DNA of 64,000 bases from Thermoplasmata archaeon (GTDB lineage: Archaea; Thermoplasmatota; Thermoplasmata; RBG-16-68-12; SOIM01): the NCBI GenBank assembly GCA_023140195.1, contig JAGLME010000004.1:320578-384577 (forward strand), written 5' to 3'. The notes under the pieces are model-generated. The model saw nothing but the letters and a program-made list of their open reading frames with translations. It did not search any database and was not told where the DNA came from. The position numbers were made by a program, and so were the translations under genes. Positions 52,271 through 60,788 of this stretch are shown here, piece by piece (position 1 is the first letter of the stretch; each line of letters begins with the position of its first letter).

Positions 52271-54976
52271 TTGAAAGTGGGCGAAAGGTTTAGGAAGGAA
52301 TTCGTTCTGGCGATCGTCTTTCTGTTCGCGCTCAGCGGCTTCTTTGGATTGATCGGTGTGGCTGACGATGTTGAGCCGCGGGGAGGATTGTTCGGGGGAG
52401 AACTGAGGGTCGCCTTGCAGAGCGATATCGAGAAAGACCCCTTGGCTGCAAATGATGATGCCAGCGTGCTGGCGGTCAGCCTAATATACGATTCTCTCGC
52501 CAAGATAGATGAGGTCACACTTCTGCCTGAGCCGTGGGTGGCCATCAACTGGACGCTTACATCCAACGACACTGTTGACGTAAATATCAGGACGGATGTC
52601 GAGTGGCACGATTCGACCGATAACACCACACATTACGTGACGGCCACGGATATCTGCAGCTCGTATGCCACCATGAAGTCCTCCGCACACTGGGCAGATC
52701 TACTCCAGAACGTGGTCTGCACTGCGGGAACCGGCAAGGTCACCTTCGATCTGACAACCGCCGACCAAGCAAGGGGAGTGTTCTTCAGCAAGGTGCTCAC
52801 CATACCAATAGTCGGCCCCTCGAATCTCGGGTCCGGCCCATACCAGTTCGGAACGAGAGGATCCCACACATTCTCCATAATGGATGACGTGGTCGAGGAC
52901 AATGCAACCACGGGCCAGAAGTTAATCATCGCGGGAGCACACTACCACTACCTCGATCCCAACCCGGAGCTGGTGAGGAACGGCGCGGTGATGCCGGGCA
53001 GCAGCTATTCAGTGGACCCGTCCAACGGAACGGTCACTCTCATCGGCACGACGCTGACCGCTGGAGATGATGTCACGGCCAACTACGGCGGCACCATCCA
53101 GTACACCACCATGGTCGCTTTTGAAAGGCATTTCTTCCGACGTCCATACCTGGACGCGATCAATTACACCTTCTTTGCGGACACGGATTCGGCCGTGAAG
53201 GCCATGATAGACAATGTGGTCGACTTCATCGGATTCGAGATACCATCCGGAGCCCAGAACGCACTGAGATGGGAAGGAGGTTCTGACGAGGCCACTCTCG
53301 GCCTCACACCCACCGTCAGCGTCCAGACGACCAACCCCGAGCTCACACTGCTATTCCTGGGAATGAACACACCGGAGAACCCGCTGAACGACACCCAGTT
53401 CAGAAAGGGACTGTCCATGTCCATCAAGAGGGAACTGGCTCAGAGCTTCGAGGCAAGCACGACCATAGCGGACACCATGATACATCCATCCAACACCTAC
53501 TGGCACGATCCTACATGCCCCAAGTTCAGGGTCCCCAAGGACGAGAACAACCAACCGATACTGACGGACATAATCAACCACTTCCAGGACAGCGGATACC
53601 TGGACCCAGATGAGGACGGATACCTTGAAGACCCGACCGGAGCAAATTTCACGCTCAGCATCCTGGTGCCTCCGACAACCGAGGACCCTGCAAAGGCGTC
53701 AATCGGCGGGCAGGCGATCGGAGAGGTGTTCAATGACGTGGGAGTGGAGACCGAAACGGTCTACCTACCGAACAGTGAAATCAGGAACAGGGTCAATCTG
53801 GACAATTTCTCGCTCTATCTCTCCACTCTGGACGTGGAGGCAGATCCGATATTCCTGTATGACCTGTTCCACAAGGACGGTTCCAGGAACGATGTCAACC
53901 TGGACGATCCTTTCCTCAACGATCTTTTGGACAACGTGAGACTGCAGGTGGACCAGAGCATCAGACAGGGTTACGTGAAGGACGCCCTGTGTTACATCGC
54001 CGAGACCGCGCCTGTCGGTACAATCCTGCATTACAAGGTCCTTGAATCCTTTGAGACGATCAACTACGAAGGTTGGGTCCAGATGACCGGCGGAGTGAAC
54101 AACTTCTGGTCATTCATGGGTGTGCACTACCAACAGCTCGGAGCCATGAAGGCTCAGGTAGTCCTGCTGGTGGATTCCATCTTGGCGGGAGAATTGATCG
54201 ATGTTGTGGTTTCGGCCAGAAATCTGGTCGACTCTCCACTTGAGGGTGCGTGGATCAAGGTAACAAACGATTATAATTCCAGCATCATCATCGATTATGC
54301 CGATGCAGCTGGCCAGATAGCGTTCAATTTCACTGGGCCGGATGTGTCGTTGTCGACCACTATCACCTTCACCGCCACTGTCAGGTTACCGCAGTATGAT
54401 GAAGCGATAGCTGAGAACGCGATTACTGTCCACCCGTTGATCCAAAAGATGCTTGTGTCCATCGGCGCCCAAGATAAGGTCATGGAATCGGGCGACGAGA
54501 CCGTCATAACCGTGGAGGTCGTTGATGATCTGACCAGCATAGGACTCCCCGATGTGACCCTTATACTCACACTGTCAGGCGGAGCCGGAGGAGAATTGGG
54601 TGCCTACAGTGGCGTAACAGATTCTACTGGCAGGTTCTCAACAACATTCACAGGTGACGTGACCGCTTCCGTACAATATGCTATCGAGGTGACACCTTCC
54701 AAGGATGGATATGAGCCGTCCACTTCGTCCCAGCTGATAGCCTCGGTAATTGTCAATCCAGACCCCCAAGAGGAGCAGGACATTACAATGCTCCTTGTGA
54801 TCATCGTTCTTCTTGTGGTTCTGATAGTATTGATCCTGGCACTGGTCGCCAGAAGGATGCGGGCAGGCAGGGGAGAGGAGGAGGAGTTCGAGGAAGAGGA
54901 AGAAGAGGAGCCCCCGGAAGAGGTTGAGGAGGAAGAGGAGTTCGAGGAAGAAGCCGAGGTCCTCGTTGAAGAGTAG
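52271..54976 (+). CDS. Membrane-anchored family 5 (oligopeptide-type) solute-binding protein
   Basis: About 901 residues. A signal/TM segment is followed by a bacterial extracellular solute-binding family 5 domain (about 40-610; GELRVALQSDIEKDPLAAND, later FRKGLSMSIKRELAQSF), which in ABC systems captures peptides or similar ligands. Then come Big/invasin-like domains (about 640-830), a TM helix and a cytosolic tail that is almost pure Glu. No ABC permease or ATPase genes are beside it, so it may be an orphan receptor. TTG 52271 follows AAGGAGG with ideal spacing; ATG 52241 is the alternative and would put that site inside the gene. Confidence 0.8.
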   Translation: MKVGERFRKEFVLAIVFLFALSGFFGLIGVADDVEPRGGLFGGELRVALQSDIEKDPLAANDDASVLAVSLIYDSLAKIDEVTLLPEPWVAINWTLTSNDTVDVNIRTDVEWHDSTDNTTHYVTATDICSSYATMKSSAHWADLLQNVVCTAGTGKVTFDLTTADQARGVFFSKVLTIPIVGPSNLGSGPYQFGTRGSHTFSIMDDVVEDNATTGQKLIIAGAHYHYLDPNPELVRNGAVMPGSSYSVDPSNGTVTLIGTTLTAGDDVTANYGGTIQYTTMVAFERHFFRRPYLDAINYTFFADTDSAVKAMIDNVVDFIGFEIPSGAQNALRWEGGSDEATLGLTPTVSVQTTNPELTLLFLGMNTPENPLNDTQFRKGLSMSIKRELAQSFEASTTIADTMIHPSNTYWHDPTCPKFRVPKDENNQPILTDIINHFQDSGYLDPDEDGYLEDPTGANFTLSILVPPTTEDPAKASIGGQAIGEVFNDVGVETETVYLPNSEIRNRVNLDNFSLYLSTLDVEADPIFLYDLFHKDGSRNDVNLDDPFLNDLLDNVRLQVDQSIRQGYVKDALCYIAETAPVGTILHYKVLESFETINYEGWVQMTGGVNNFWSFMGVHYQQLGAMKAQVVLLVDSILAGELIDVVVSARNLVDSPLEGAWIKVTNDYNSSIIIDYADAAGQIAFNFTGPDVSLSTTITFTATVRLPQYDEAIAENAITVHPLIQKMLVSIGAQDKVMESGDETVITVEVVDDLTSIGLPDVTLILTLSGGAGGELGAYSGVTDSTGRFSTTFTGDVTASVQYAIEVTPSKDGYEPSTSSQLIASVIVNPDPQEEQDITMLLVIIVLLVVLIVLILALVARRMRAGRGEEEEFEEEEEEEPPEEVEEEEEFEEEAEVLVEE

Positions 54977-55002
54977 CGTTTTGGCCAACTCCGACCGAAA
55001 AC

Positions 55003-55010
55003 CACATAAT
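55003..55010 (+). promoter_or_regulatory. TATA box of the ahcY operon
   Basis: CACATAAT is centred 27 bases before ATG 55034 and only 15 before ATG 55022, which favours the downstream start. Confidence 0.35.
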
Positions 55011-55033
55011 CAATCCATATTATGGTCGTTGCA

Positions 55034-56275
55034 ATGTCGAAAGACCTGTTGGACAAGGGTATCAAGCGCCTGGAATGGGCGAGAGAACACATGGCCGTTC
55101 TCGGGAGAATCAGGAACGACCTCAAGAAGAAGAAGGTCCTGAAGGGCGTCAAGATAGGAATGGCTCTACATGTGGAGGCTAAGACGGGTATCCTGGCTCT
55201 CACACTTAAGGAGGCCGGCGCGGACGTAAGGCTGGCATCATGCAATCCCCTGTCCACCGACGATTCCATACCCTTAGCTCTGAACGAGCGCTTCAACCTG
55301 CCGACCTTTGCCAAGAAGGGCGAGACCAAGAAAGAGTACTACTCCAATCTGAACTCGGTCCTGGACCACGATCCCGAAATACTCATTGACGACGGCGGTG
55401 ACCTCATAGCGATGGTGCACACCAAGCGGAAGGAACTCCTGGAAGTGGTGAAGGGCGCCAACGAGGAGACCACGACAGGGGTCATCAGACTGAAGGCCAT
55501 GGAAAAGGATGGGGCTCTGAAGTTTCCGGTAATCAACGTGAACGACGCACAGATGAAACATTTCTTCGATAACCGCTACGGGACCGGCCAATCCACGGTG
55601 GACGGCATCATGTCGGCTACCAATCTCCTCATTGCGGGCAAGAAGGTCGTCGTCGCGGGATACGGATGGTGCGGAAGGGGCGTGGCGATGAGGATGGACG
55701 GAATGGGAGCGAACGTCTCGGTGACGGAGGTTGACCCAGTTAAAGCGATAGAAGCTAAGATGGACGGATTCTCGGTGGAGCCGATGTTGGAAGCGATAAC
55801 GGACGCGGATTTCGTGGTTACCACAACGGGCTGCAAGGATGTGGTGGCCGAGAAGCACCTGAGGGCGGCCAAGGACGGTTGCGTCCTGTCCAACGCTGGC
55901 CATTTCGACAACGAAGTGTCCAAGTCAGCTCTCAAGAAGCTGTCAAAAGGGAAGAGAGAGGTGCGGGACTTCGTGGAAGAGTTCACATTCAAGAACGGGA
56001 AGAAGGTCTACCTGCTTGGGGACGGAAGGCTGATCAATCTGGTTGCTGGACAAGGACACCCGGTGGAGATAATGGACATGAGCTTCGGTATCCAGGCCAT
56101 GTCCGCGGAATATCTTCTGAAGAACCACGGGAAAATGGAGAACAGGGTGTATGAGGTGCCCAGGCAGATCGACGAGAGGGTGGCCAGGATCGAGTTGAAA
56201 CACATGGGAGTGAACATCGACAAGCTCACCAAGGAACAGAAGGATTACATCTCGGGCTGGGGAGAAGGAACGTAG
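55034..56275 (+). CDS. ahcY: S-adenosylhomocysteinase
   Basis: A 413-residue enzyme that splits S-adenosylhomocysteine into homocysteine and adenosine, removing the product that inhibits methyltransferases. Visible: MALHVEAKTGILALTL, the substrate/NAD region NRYGTGQSTVDGIM, the NAD-binding Rossmann loop VVAGYGWCGRGVAMRM, and LSNAGHFDNEV; the C-terminal Lys/Tyr region is shorter than in bacteria, as in other archaeal members. It heads a three-gene cluster with a HAD phosphatase and a PfkB kinase. ATG 55022 would add four residues. Confidence 0.93.
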   Translation: MSKDLLDKGIKRLEWAREHMAVLGRIRNDLKKKKVLKGVKIGMALHVEAKTGILALTLKEAGADVRLASCNPLSTDDSIPLALNERFNLPTFAKKGETKKEYYSNLNSVLDHDPEILIDDGGDLIAMVHTKRKELLEVVKGANEETTTGVIRLKAMEKDGALKFPVINVNDAQMKHFFDNRYGTGQSTVDGIMSATNLLIAGKKVVVAGYGWCGRGVAMRMDGMGANVSVTEVDPVKAIEAKMDGFSVEPMLEAITDADFVVTTTGCKDVVAEKHLRAAKDGCVLSNAGHFDNEVSKSALKKLSKGKREVRDFVEEFTFKNGKKVYLLGDGRLINLVAGQGHPVEIMDMSFGIQAMSAEYLLKNHGKMENRVYEVPRQIDERVARIELKHMGVNIDKLTKEQKDYISGWGEGT

Positions 56276-56298
56276 GGCGCTGGACCAGGGTTTTGGCA

Positions 56299-56946
56299 AT
56301 GGCATTTCCCGACGGTTTTGCATTCGCCACCGACTTCGACGGAACGGTCACGGTGAGTGACGTTGCGGCGTTGTTGCTAGATGAGTTCACAGACGACAGC
56401 TGGACGGATATCGAAAAGGACTACAGGGAGGGGAAGATCACTTGCCGAGAGGCTCTGAGGACGGAGTTCGAGATGCTCAAGGAGCCAGAAGAGGAGATGA
56501 CCGATTTCTTGGACGCGAATGCCAGAATCGATCCGGACTTCAAACCCTTCCTTGCCTTATGCAGGGAGAACGGGATCCCTGTCAGGATAGTCAGCGAGGG
56601 ACTGGACTTCTACATAGAGCACCTGCTTCGGATGAATGATATCGATGTTCCCTTCTTCACCAACAAGGCTCACTTCGAGAACGGGGGATTAAGAGTGAGC
56701 TTCCCAAATGCCTCACAGGACTGCGGGGACTGCGGCACGTGCAAGTTGGAGGTCCTGAAGGACTGGAAGAACGAGGGAAAGAAGATAATATATGCAGGTG
56801 ATGGCATGAACGACATCTGTCCCGCGAAATCGTGCGATGTGGTGTTCGCCAAAGGCGACCTGCTTTCTCATTACAGGAAGGAGGGTCTGGAACACATCGA
56901 GATCGATGGTTACGCGGACATCATGTCTGAGGTCCAGAGGTGGTGA
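56299..56946 (+). CDS. HAD-IB family phosphatase, MtnX/SerB-like
   Basis: A 215-residue HAD hydrolase. Motif I is TDFDGTVT with nucleophile D12 and acid/base D14; motif II is in VRIVSEGLD; motif III/IV is IYAGDGMNDICPAK. The small helical cap matches the MtnX and phosphoserine phosphatase branch. NCGDCGTCK-like cysteines (DCGDCGTC) are seen in MtnX-type proteins. It sits between ahcY and a PfkB kinase, which favours a methionine or nucleoside salvage role over serine synthesis; substrate not proven. ATG 56299 is chosen; a TTG lies two codons upstream. Confidence 0.75.
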   Translation: MAFPDGFAFATDFDGTVTVSDVAALLLDEFTDDSWTDIEKDYREGKITCREALRTEFEMLKEPEEEMTDFLDANARIDPDFKPFLALCRENGIPVRIVSEGLDFYIEHLLRMNDIDVPFFTNKAHFENGGLRVSFPNASQDCGDCGTCKLEVLKDWKNEGKKIIYAGDGMNDICPAKSCDVVFAKGDLLSHYRKEGLEHIEIDGYADIMSEVQRW

Positions 56947-56949
56947 GAG

Positions 56950-57870
56950 ATGGAGGAGAACTTCCTGGGGGTGTTCGGCCATGTGGTCGTTGACAACATA
57001 TTCAGCGTACCAAGACTGCCCAAGCCGAATTCATCCATGGCCACGTCCGGATCCGAGATAGTGTATGGAGGAACTGGGGCCAACATCGCAATGGTCGCCA
57101 CAAAGCTGGGTGTTAAGACAGCTCTCGCCTCGTTCATCGGCGAAGGTTTTCCCAAAGGATATAGAAGTGCTCTGAAGAAGGCTGGCATTGACATCCAAGA
57201 CCTGCAAACGGTGGATGGATACTCAACGCCACAGGCCTGGATATTCTCCGACCCGGACCAGAACCAGATGACCATCATAGACCAAGGTCCCATGAAAGAG
57301 GCCGCCGTCTTCGAGCTGCAAACGCACACGGTCGAGAGCTCTCAGATGATCCACATTGGAACCGGCAGACCGGAATACTACCAGAGGGTCATCGACCTGG
57401 CATCGAGCCTGGGAAAGAAGATATCCTTCGACCCGGCCCAGGAGCTGTCCTACGTGTACACACCGGAATCGTTCAGGAGCATTGTCCAGAAGGCCGACTA
57501 CTTCTTCGGGAACCAGACGGAGGTTCAGACAGCGATGGCCTATCTCAACCTGAAGGAGGACACGGAGCTCCTGGATTACGTGGACGTCCTGATCGTGACC
57601 AAAGGCGGCAAGGGCAGCACCATAATCACCCAGGACAAGAGGTTGTTCATCCCGTCCATCCAGCCGGACCGGGTTGAGGACGCGACCGGTGCGGGTGATG
57701 CGTACCGCGCGGGATTCTTCGCAGGCCTGCAAAAGGGCTCTGACCTAGAAAGATGTGGACTTATCGGCTCTGCCACCGCGAGCTACGTAGTGGAGAAGAA
57801 AGGCCCTCAGACGAACATACCTACATGGGAGCAGATTGAAGAGAGGATTGGGAGACTCCAGGACGGTTGA
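56950..57870 (+). CDS. PfkB-family kinase, probably a nucleoside kinase
   Basis: A 306-residue ribokinase-fold enzyme. The anion-hole motif DATGAGDAYRAGF carries catalytic base D250; the N-terminal GGTGANIAMVATKLG is the substrate-side signature. PfkB members phosphorylate sugars or nucleosides; archaeal ones include nucleoside and adenosine kinases. Its place three bases after the HAD gene in the ahcY cluster suggests it phosphorylates the adenosine freed by AhcY (inference). A sugar kinase role cannot be excluded. Confidence 0.8.
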   Translation: MEENFLGVFGHVVVDNIFSVPRLPKPNSSMATSGSEIVYGGTGANIAMVATKLGVKTALASFIGEGFPKGYRSALKKAGIDIQDLQTVDGYSTPQAWIFSDPDQNQMTIIDQGPMKEAAVFELQTHTVESSQMIHIGTGRPEYYQRVIDLASSLGKKISFDPAQELSYVYTPESFRSIVQKADYFFGNQTEVQTAMAYLNLKEDTELLDYVDVLIVTKGGKGSTIITQDKRLFIPSIQPDRVEDATGAGDAYRAGFFAGLQKGSDLERCGLIGSATASYVVEKKGPQTNIPTWEQIEERIGRLQDG

Positions 57871-57946
57871 ACGGTTCACTGGACTTGTTCCCAAATATAG
57901 AAACATTTAACTACAGACAAAACTTCTCCATATCGGGTTGTTGGAT

Positions 57947-58180
57947 ATGGCTATTGGATTCGTTCTCATAAGCACGGCTCCGGCAAAGGAGCATGAGGTC
58001 TATGAGCAACTGCAAACTGTGCCAGAAATCGTTGAGCTGCATCCCCTGTTCGGGGAGTACGACCTCATCGCAAAGATCGAGGCAGACGATTTCAACATCC
58101 TGGGACAGATCGTGGTCGACAAGGTCAGGACCATCCCGGGAGTAATCGACACCAAGACCCTGACAGGTATCAGGTTTTAG
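57947..58180 (+). CDS. Stand-alone Lrp/AsnC ligand-binding (RAM) domain protein
   Basis: A 77-residue protein equal to the C-terminal effector domain of Lrp/AsnC regulators: AIGFVLISTAPAKEHEVYEQL, then the beta-hairpin with HPLFGEYDLIAKIEADD and the closing PGVIDTKTLTGIRF. No DNA-binding part is present. Such proteins form rings and bind amino acids, sometimes by joining full Lrp proteins. TATA-like CATTTAAC lies about 40 bases upstream. A small membrane protein starts 11 bases after it. TTG 57938 would add three residues. Confidence 0.85.
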   Translation: MAIGFVLISTAPAKEHEVYEQLQTVPEIVELHPLFGEYDLIAKIEADDFNILGQIVVDKVRTIPGVIDTKTLTGIRF

Positions 58181-58191
58181 GAGGTTGGACA

Positions 58192-58512
58192 ATGACGGAT
58201 TTCTTGAATTTCTGGGACCCAATGAACTTCCTTACAGTTCTGCTGTTGGTGTTTTCGCTCCTCCTATTCATAGCAGGAGTGTTTACCGCCTACTTCGGAA
58301 GTGGAAAGAGCAGGAAGATCGGTGCTGGATTGCTGGTGGTCGGCCTTATAATCGGTATTGTTGTGACGTTCGTTTTCAGCAACTACGGGCCGCTCGATGA
58401 TGTTGTGCGGATAACTCAGGTCATTTCACAATCGATTGCGGTCATACTGGCCGCGGTCATAGGTGCAGCAATCGCTGTTGGTCTGTTCCTCCTGGCCATA
58501 ATGAAATCTTGA
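58192..58512 (+). CDS. Small membrane protein, three TM helices
   Basis: A 106-residue hydrophobic protein with helices at about 12-34, 43-63 and 78-103, and a short charged turn GSGKSRK between the first two. No family is recognised. AGGAGG stands 8 bases before the ATG. It is very likely co-transcribed with the RAM-domain gene, so the two may act together, for instance as sensor and membrane partner, but nothing in the sequence shows this. Confidence 0.6.
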   Translation: MTDFLNFWDPMNFLTVLLLVFSLLLFIAGVFTAYFGSGKSRKIGAGLLVVGLIIGIVVTFVFSNYGPLDDVVRITQVISQSIAVILAAVIGAAIAVGLFLLAIMKS

Positions 58513-58522
58513 TTCTGGAAAA

Positions 58523-58532
58523 CATTATTTCC
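58523..58532 (+). promoter_or_regulatory. TATA box of purE
   Basis: CATTATTTCC is centred 26 bases before ATG 58554, fitting a leaderless transcript and favouring the ATG over the TTG one codon upstream. Confidence 0.45.
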
Positions 58533-58553
58533 TAAGTCGTCTTTCTGAGGTTG

Positions 58554-59018
58554 ATGTCAGTTCTCATAATCCTGGGAAGCAAGAGCGATCTTGAGGTGGG
58601 GAAGAAGGCGAAGAACATCCTGGACCAGTTCAAAGTCAAGAACAAGATGGTCGTTGCTTCAGCACACAGGACCTCACAGCATCTGGTGGAGACGGTGGAG
58701 AAGAGCGAGGCCGATGTTTTCATAGCGGTCGCCGGACTCTCAGCGGCGCTTCCGGGGGCAGTGGCAGCCCATACCACCAAGCCAGTGATCGGCGTTCCGG
58801 TCAGCGGCAAGGTGAACCTAGATTCGATCCTCTCGATCGTCCAGATGCCTCCGGGGATACCCGTTGCTGCCGTTGGACTTGACAGGGGAGAGAACGCCGC
58901 GCTTCTGGCAGTGGAGATACTCGCACTTTCCAACAAGACGCTGGCAAAGAACCTAGAGAAACACAGACTCAAGCTGCTGGAATGGACACTCGAAGATTCC
59001 AAGAGCCTCGGTGATTGA
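58554..59018 (+). CDS. purE: N5-carboxyaminoimidazole ribonucleotide mutase / AIR carboxylase
   Basis: A 154-residue PurE that moves or adds the carboxyl group to give CAIR, the substrate of PurC (encoded at 40444). Visible: ILGSKSDLEVGKKA, VASAHRTSQHL and the AGLSAALPGAVAAHTTKPVIGVPV core, with QMPPGIPVAAVGL later. Whether it is a class I mutase or class II carboxylase cannot be told by eye, and no purK is nearby. The guaA large-subunit gene begins directly after its stop. Confidence 0.9.
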   Translation: MSVLIILGSKSDLEVGKKAKNILDQFKVKNKMVVASAHRTSQHLVETVEKSEADVFIAVAGLSAALPGAVAAHTTKPVIGVPVSGKVNLDSILSIVQMPPGIPVAAVGLDRGENAALLAVEILALSNKTLAKNLEKHRLKLLEWTLEDSKSLGD

Positions 59019-59963
59019 TTGTTCGACGCTTCCAATTTCATTGACGAGGCCATACAGAAGGTCAGGGAGGAGATAGACGGGAAGGCGGTGGTGGCGACCT
59101 CGGGCGGTGTGGACAGTGCGGTGGCGGCAATCATCGTCAGCAGGGCCATCGGGGACAACCTGTTGAGCATTTACGTTGACACCGGCCTCATGAGGAAGGG
59201 TGAGAAGGAGCAGGTCACCAGCATGCTGGAGGACCTCGATGTCAACTACGAGATCGTGGATGCCAAGGACGAGTTCTTCGAGGCGCTGGAAGGTGTTTTG
59301 GACCCAGAAGAGAAGAGGATGATCATCGGAGGCAAGTTCATAGAGATATTCGAGAGAGAGGCGAAGAAGATCGGTGCAGAATATCTCGTTCAAGGAACGA
59401 TAGCCCCTGACTGGATAGAGAGCGGCGGAGACCTCAGGGACACTATAAAATCACATCACAACGTGGGGGCGCTGCCCGAAGGGATGGAACTGAAACTGGT
59501 GGAACCGTTGAGGGACCTGTACAAGGACGAGGTTCGGAAGGTGGGCAGAGAACTTGGAGTGACGGTATCCGAAAGACAGCCGTTCCCAGGTCCGGCTCTT
59601 GCGATACGCATTCTCGGAGAGGTCACGCCGGAGGCCGCAGAAACAGCGAGGGACGCGTGTGCCATCGTTGAAGAGGAGATAGAGAAATCCGCGGAGAAAG
59701 GTGACATGGAATTGCCTTGGCAGTACTTTGCCGGCCTTCTTCCGATCAGGTCGGTGGGAGTGAGGGGGGACATCAGGGCGTACGGCTACACCATCTTCAT
59801 CCGGGCGGTTCAATCAGTGGACGGGATGACAGCGTCGTATTCCAGAATTCCACACGAAGTTCTTGACAAGATATCCATCAGGATCACCAACGAGCTTCCA
59901 CAGGTCAACAGGGTGGTCTACGACATAACCAACAAACCCCCGGGTACGATAGAGTGGGAATGA
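59019..59963 (+). CDS. guaAB: GMP synthase, ATP-pyrophosphatase subunit
   Basis: A 314-residue subunit that adenylates XMP and uses ammonia from the amidotransferase subunit to make GMP. P-loop-like SGGVDSAVA; VQGTIAPDWIESG; the C-terminal dimerisation domain ends KPPGTIEWE as in all GMP synthases. In archaea this is a separate gene from the amidotransferase. TTG 59019 abuts the purE stop, so the two are an operon. Confidence 0.92.
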   Translation: MFDASNFIDEAIQKVREEIDGKAVVATSGGVDSAVAAIIVSRAIGDNLLSIYVDTGLMRKGEKEQVTSMLEDLDVNYEIVDAKDEFFEALEGVLDPEEKRMIIGGKFIEIFEREAKKIGAEYLVQGTIAPDWIESGGDLRDTIKSHHNVGALPEGMELKLVEPLRDLYKDEVRKVGRELGVTVSERQPFPGPALAIRILGEVTPEAAETARDACAIVEEEIEKSAEKGDMELPWQYFAGLLPIRSVGVRGDIRAYGYTIFIRAVQSVDGMTASYSRIPHEVLDKISIRITNELPQVNRVVYDITNKPPGTIEWE

Positions 59964-59974
59964 GTTCTGAAAAC

Positions 59975-59983
59975 CTATAATAG
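59975..59983 (+). promoter_or_regulatory. TATA box of the GMP synthase amidotransferase gene
   Basis: CTATAATAG is centred 25 bases before GTG 60004, consistent with a leaderless message. Confidence 0.45.
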
Positions 59984-60003
59984 CGAACAATCAATGCCCC
60001 TAC

Positions 60004-60573
60004 GTGAAAGTATTCGTGGTGGACAACGGCGGACAATGGACCCACAGGGAATGGAGGGTCTTGAGATATCTGGATGTTGAGACGAAGATAGTCCTCAACA
60101 CCACCCCACTGGAAGAACTTGAGGTGGACGGACTCGTCCTTTCGGGCGGAGCCCCAAGGGTCGGACTGGACGCTGGCATGATGGGTAATAACGCGGAGTA
60201 TCTCGAGAAGGGGGAATTCCCCATACTGGGTATCTGTGCTGGTCACCAGTTCATGGCCATACATTTCGGAGGAGAGGCCGGACCCTCAGGCATACCCGAG
60301 TTCGGCAGGACCGAGATCGTGGTGGACGAGGAGGACGAGCTCTTCGAAGGGCTGCCCAAGGCCTTTCAGGGTTGGGAGTCGCACAACGACGAGGTCACCG
60401 TCCTTCCAGAGGATTTCATAGGGCTGGCCCATTCCAACAACTGCAAGTGCCAAGCAATGAAGTATCTCAAGAGGCCGATCTACGGAGTACAGTTCCACCC
60501 CGAGGTCGAACACACGGACTACGGAAATGACATTTTCAAGAACTTCCTCAATGTGTGCGAGGAGAATAGATGA
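60004..60573 (+). CDS. guaAA: GMP synthase, glutamine amidotransferase subunit
   Basis: A 189-residue class I amidotransferase that supplies ammonia to the ATP-pyrophosphatase subunit encoded just upstream. Catalytic triad: C78 in GICAGHQF, H165 and E167 in QFHPEVEH. It opens VFVVDNGGQWTHREWR, typical of the archaeal stand-alone subunit. The start is GTG. The next small gene overlaps its stop by four bases. Confidence 0.92.
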   Translation: MKVFVVDNGGQWTHREWRVLRYLDVETKIVLNTTPLEELEVDGLVLSGGAPRVGLDAGMMGNNAEYLEKGEFPILGICAGHQFMAIHFGGEAGPSGIPEFGRTEIVVDEEDELFEGLPKAFQGWESHNDEVTVLPEDFIGLAHSNNCKCQAMKYLKRPIYGVQFHPEVEHTDYGNDIFKNFLNVCEENR

Positions 60574-60788
60574 ACGACAGAGAGAAGGCCGAGATAATCT
60601 GGGAAGCGCTGAGGGATCTGCATTCCAATGAAACCCTTGAGAGAGCGATAGGAAGATATGTGAGGAATCACAAGGGAGATTACGAGGAATATATCAAGTT
60701 GATATCTGAGATTCGTCAACTTTCCCAGAAGAAGAAGCTGACCCTTCTCAAAGCGGCTGAGAGACTTGCCAAATCCTACGAGTCGTAG
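60570..60788 (+). CDS. Small helical protein of unknown function
   Basis: A 72-residue, charged, all-helical protein (DREKAEIIWEALRDLHSNE, then KKKLTLLKAAERLAKSYES). No domain is recognised. It is coupled to the GMP synthase amidotransferase gene by ATGA and its 3' end overlaps serA by 13 bases. Coupling and helix pattern make it likely to be translated; its role is unknown. Confidence 0.55.
   Translation: MNDREKAEIIWEALRDLHSNETLERAIGRYVRNHKGDYEEYIKLISEIRQLSQKKKLTLLKAAERLAKSYES

Noticed and set aside
52271-54976. Full peptide ABC transporter locus
   Set aside because: Only the binding protein is present. The neighbours are L40e and ahcY; no permease or ATPase gene was found in the window.
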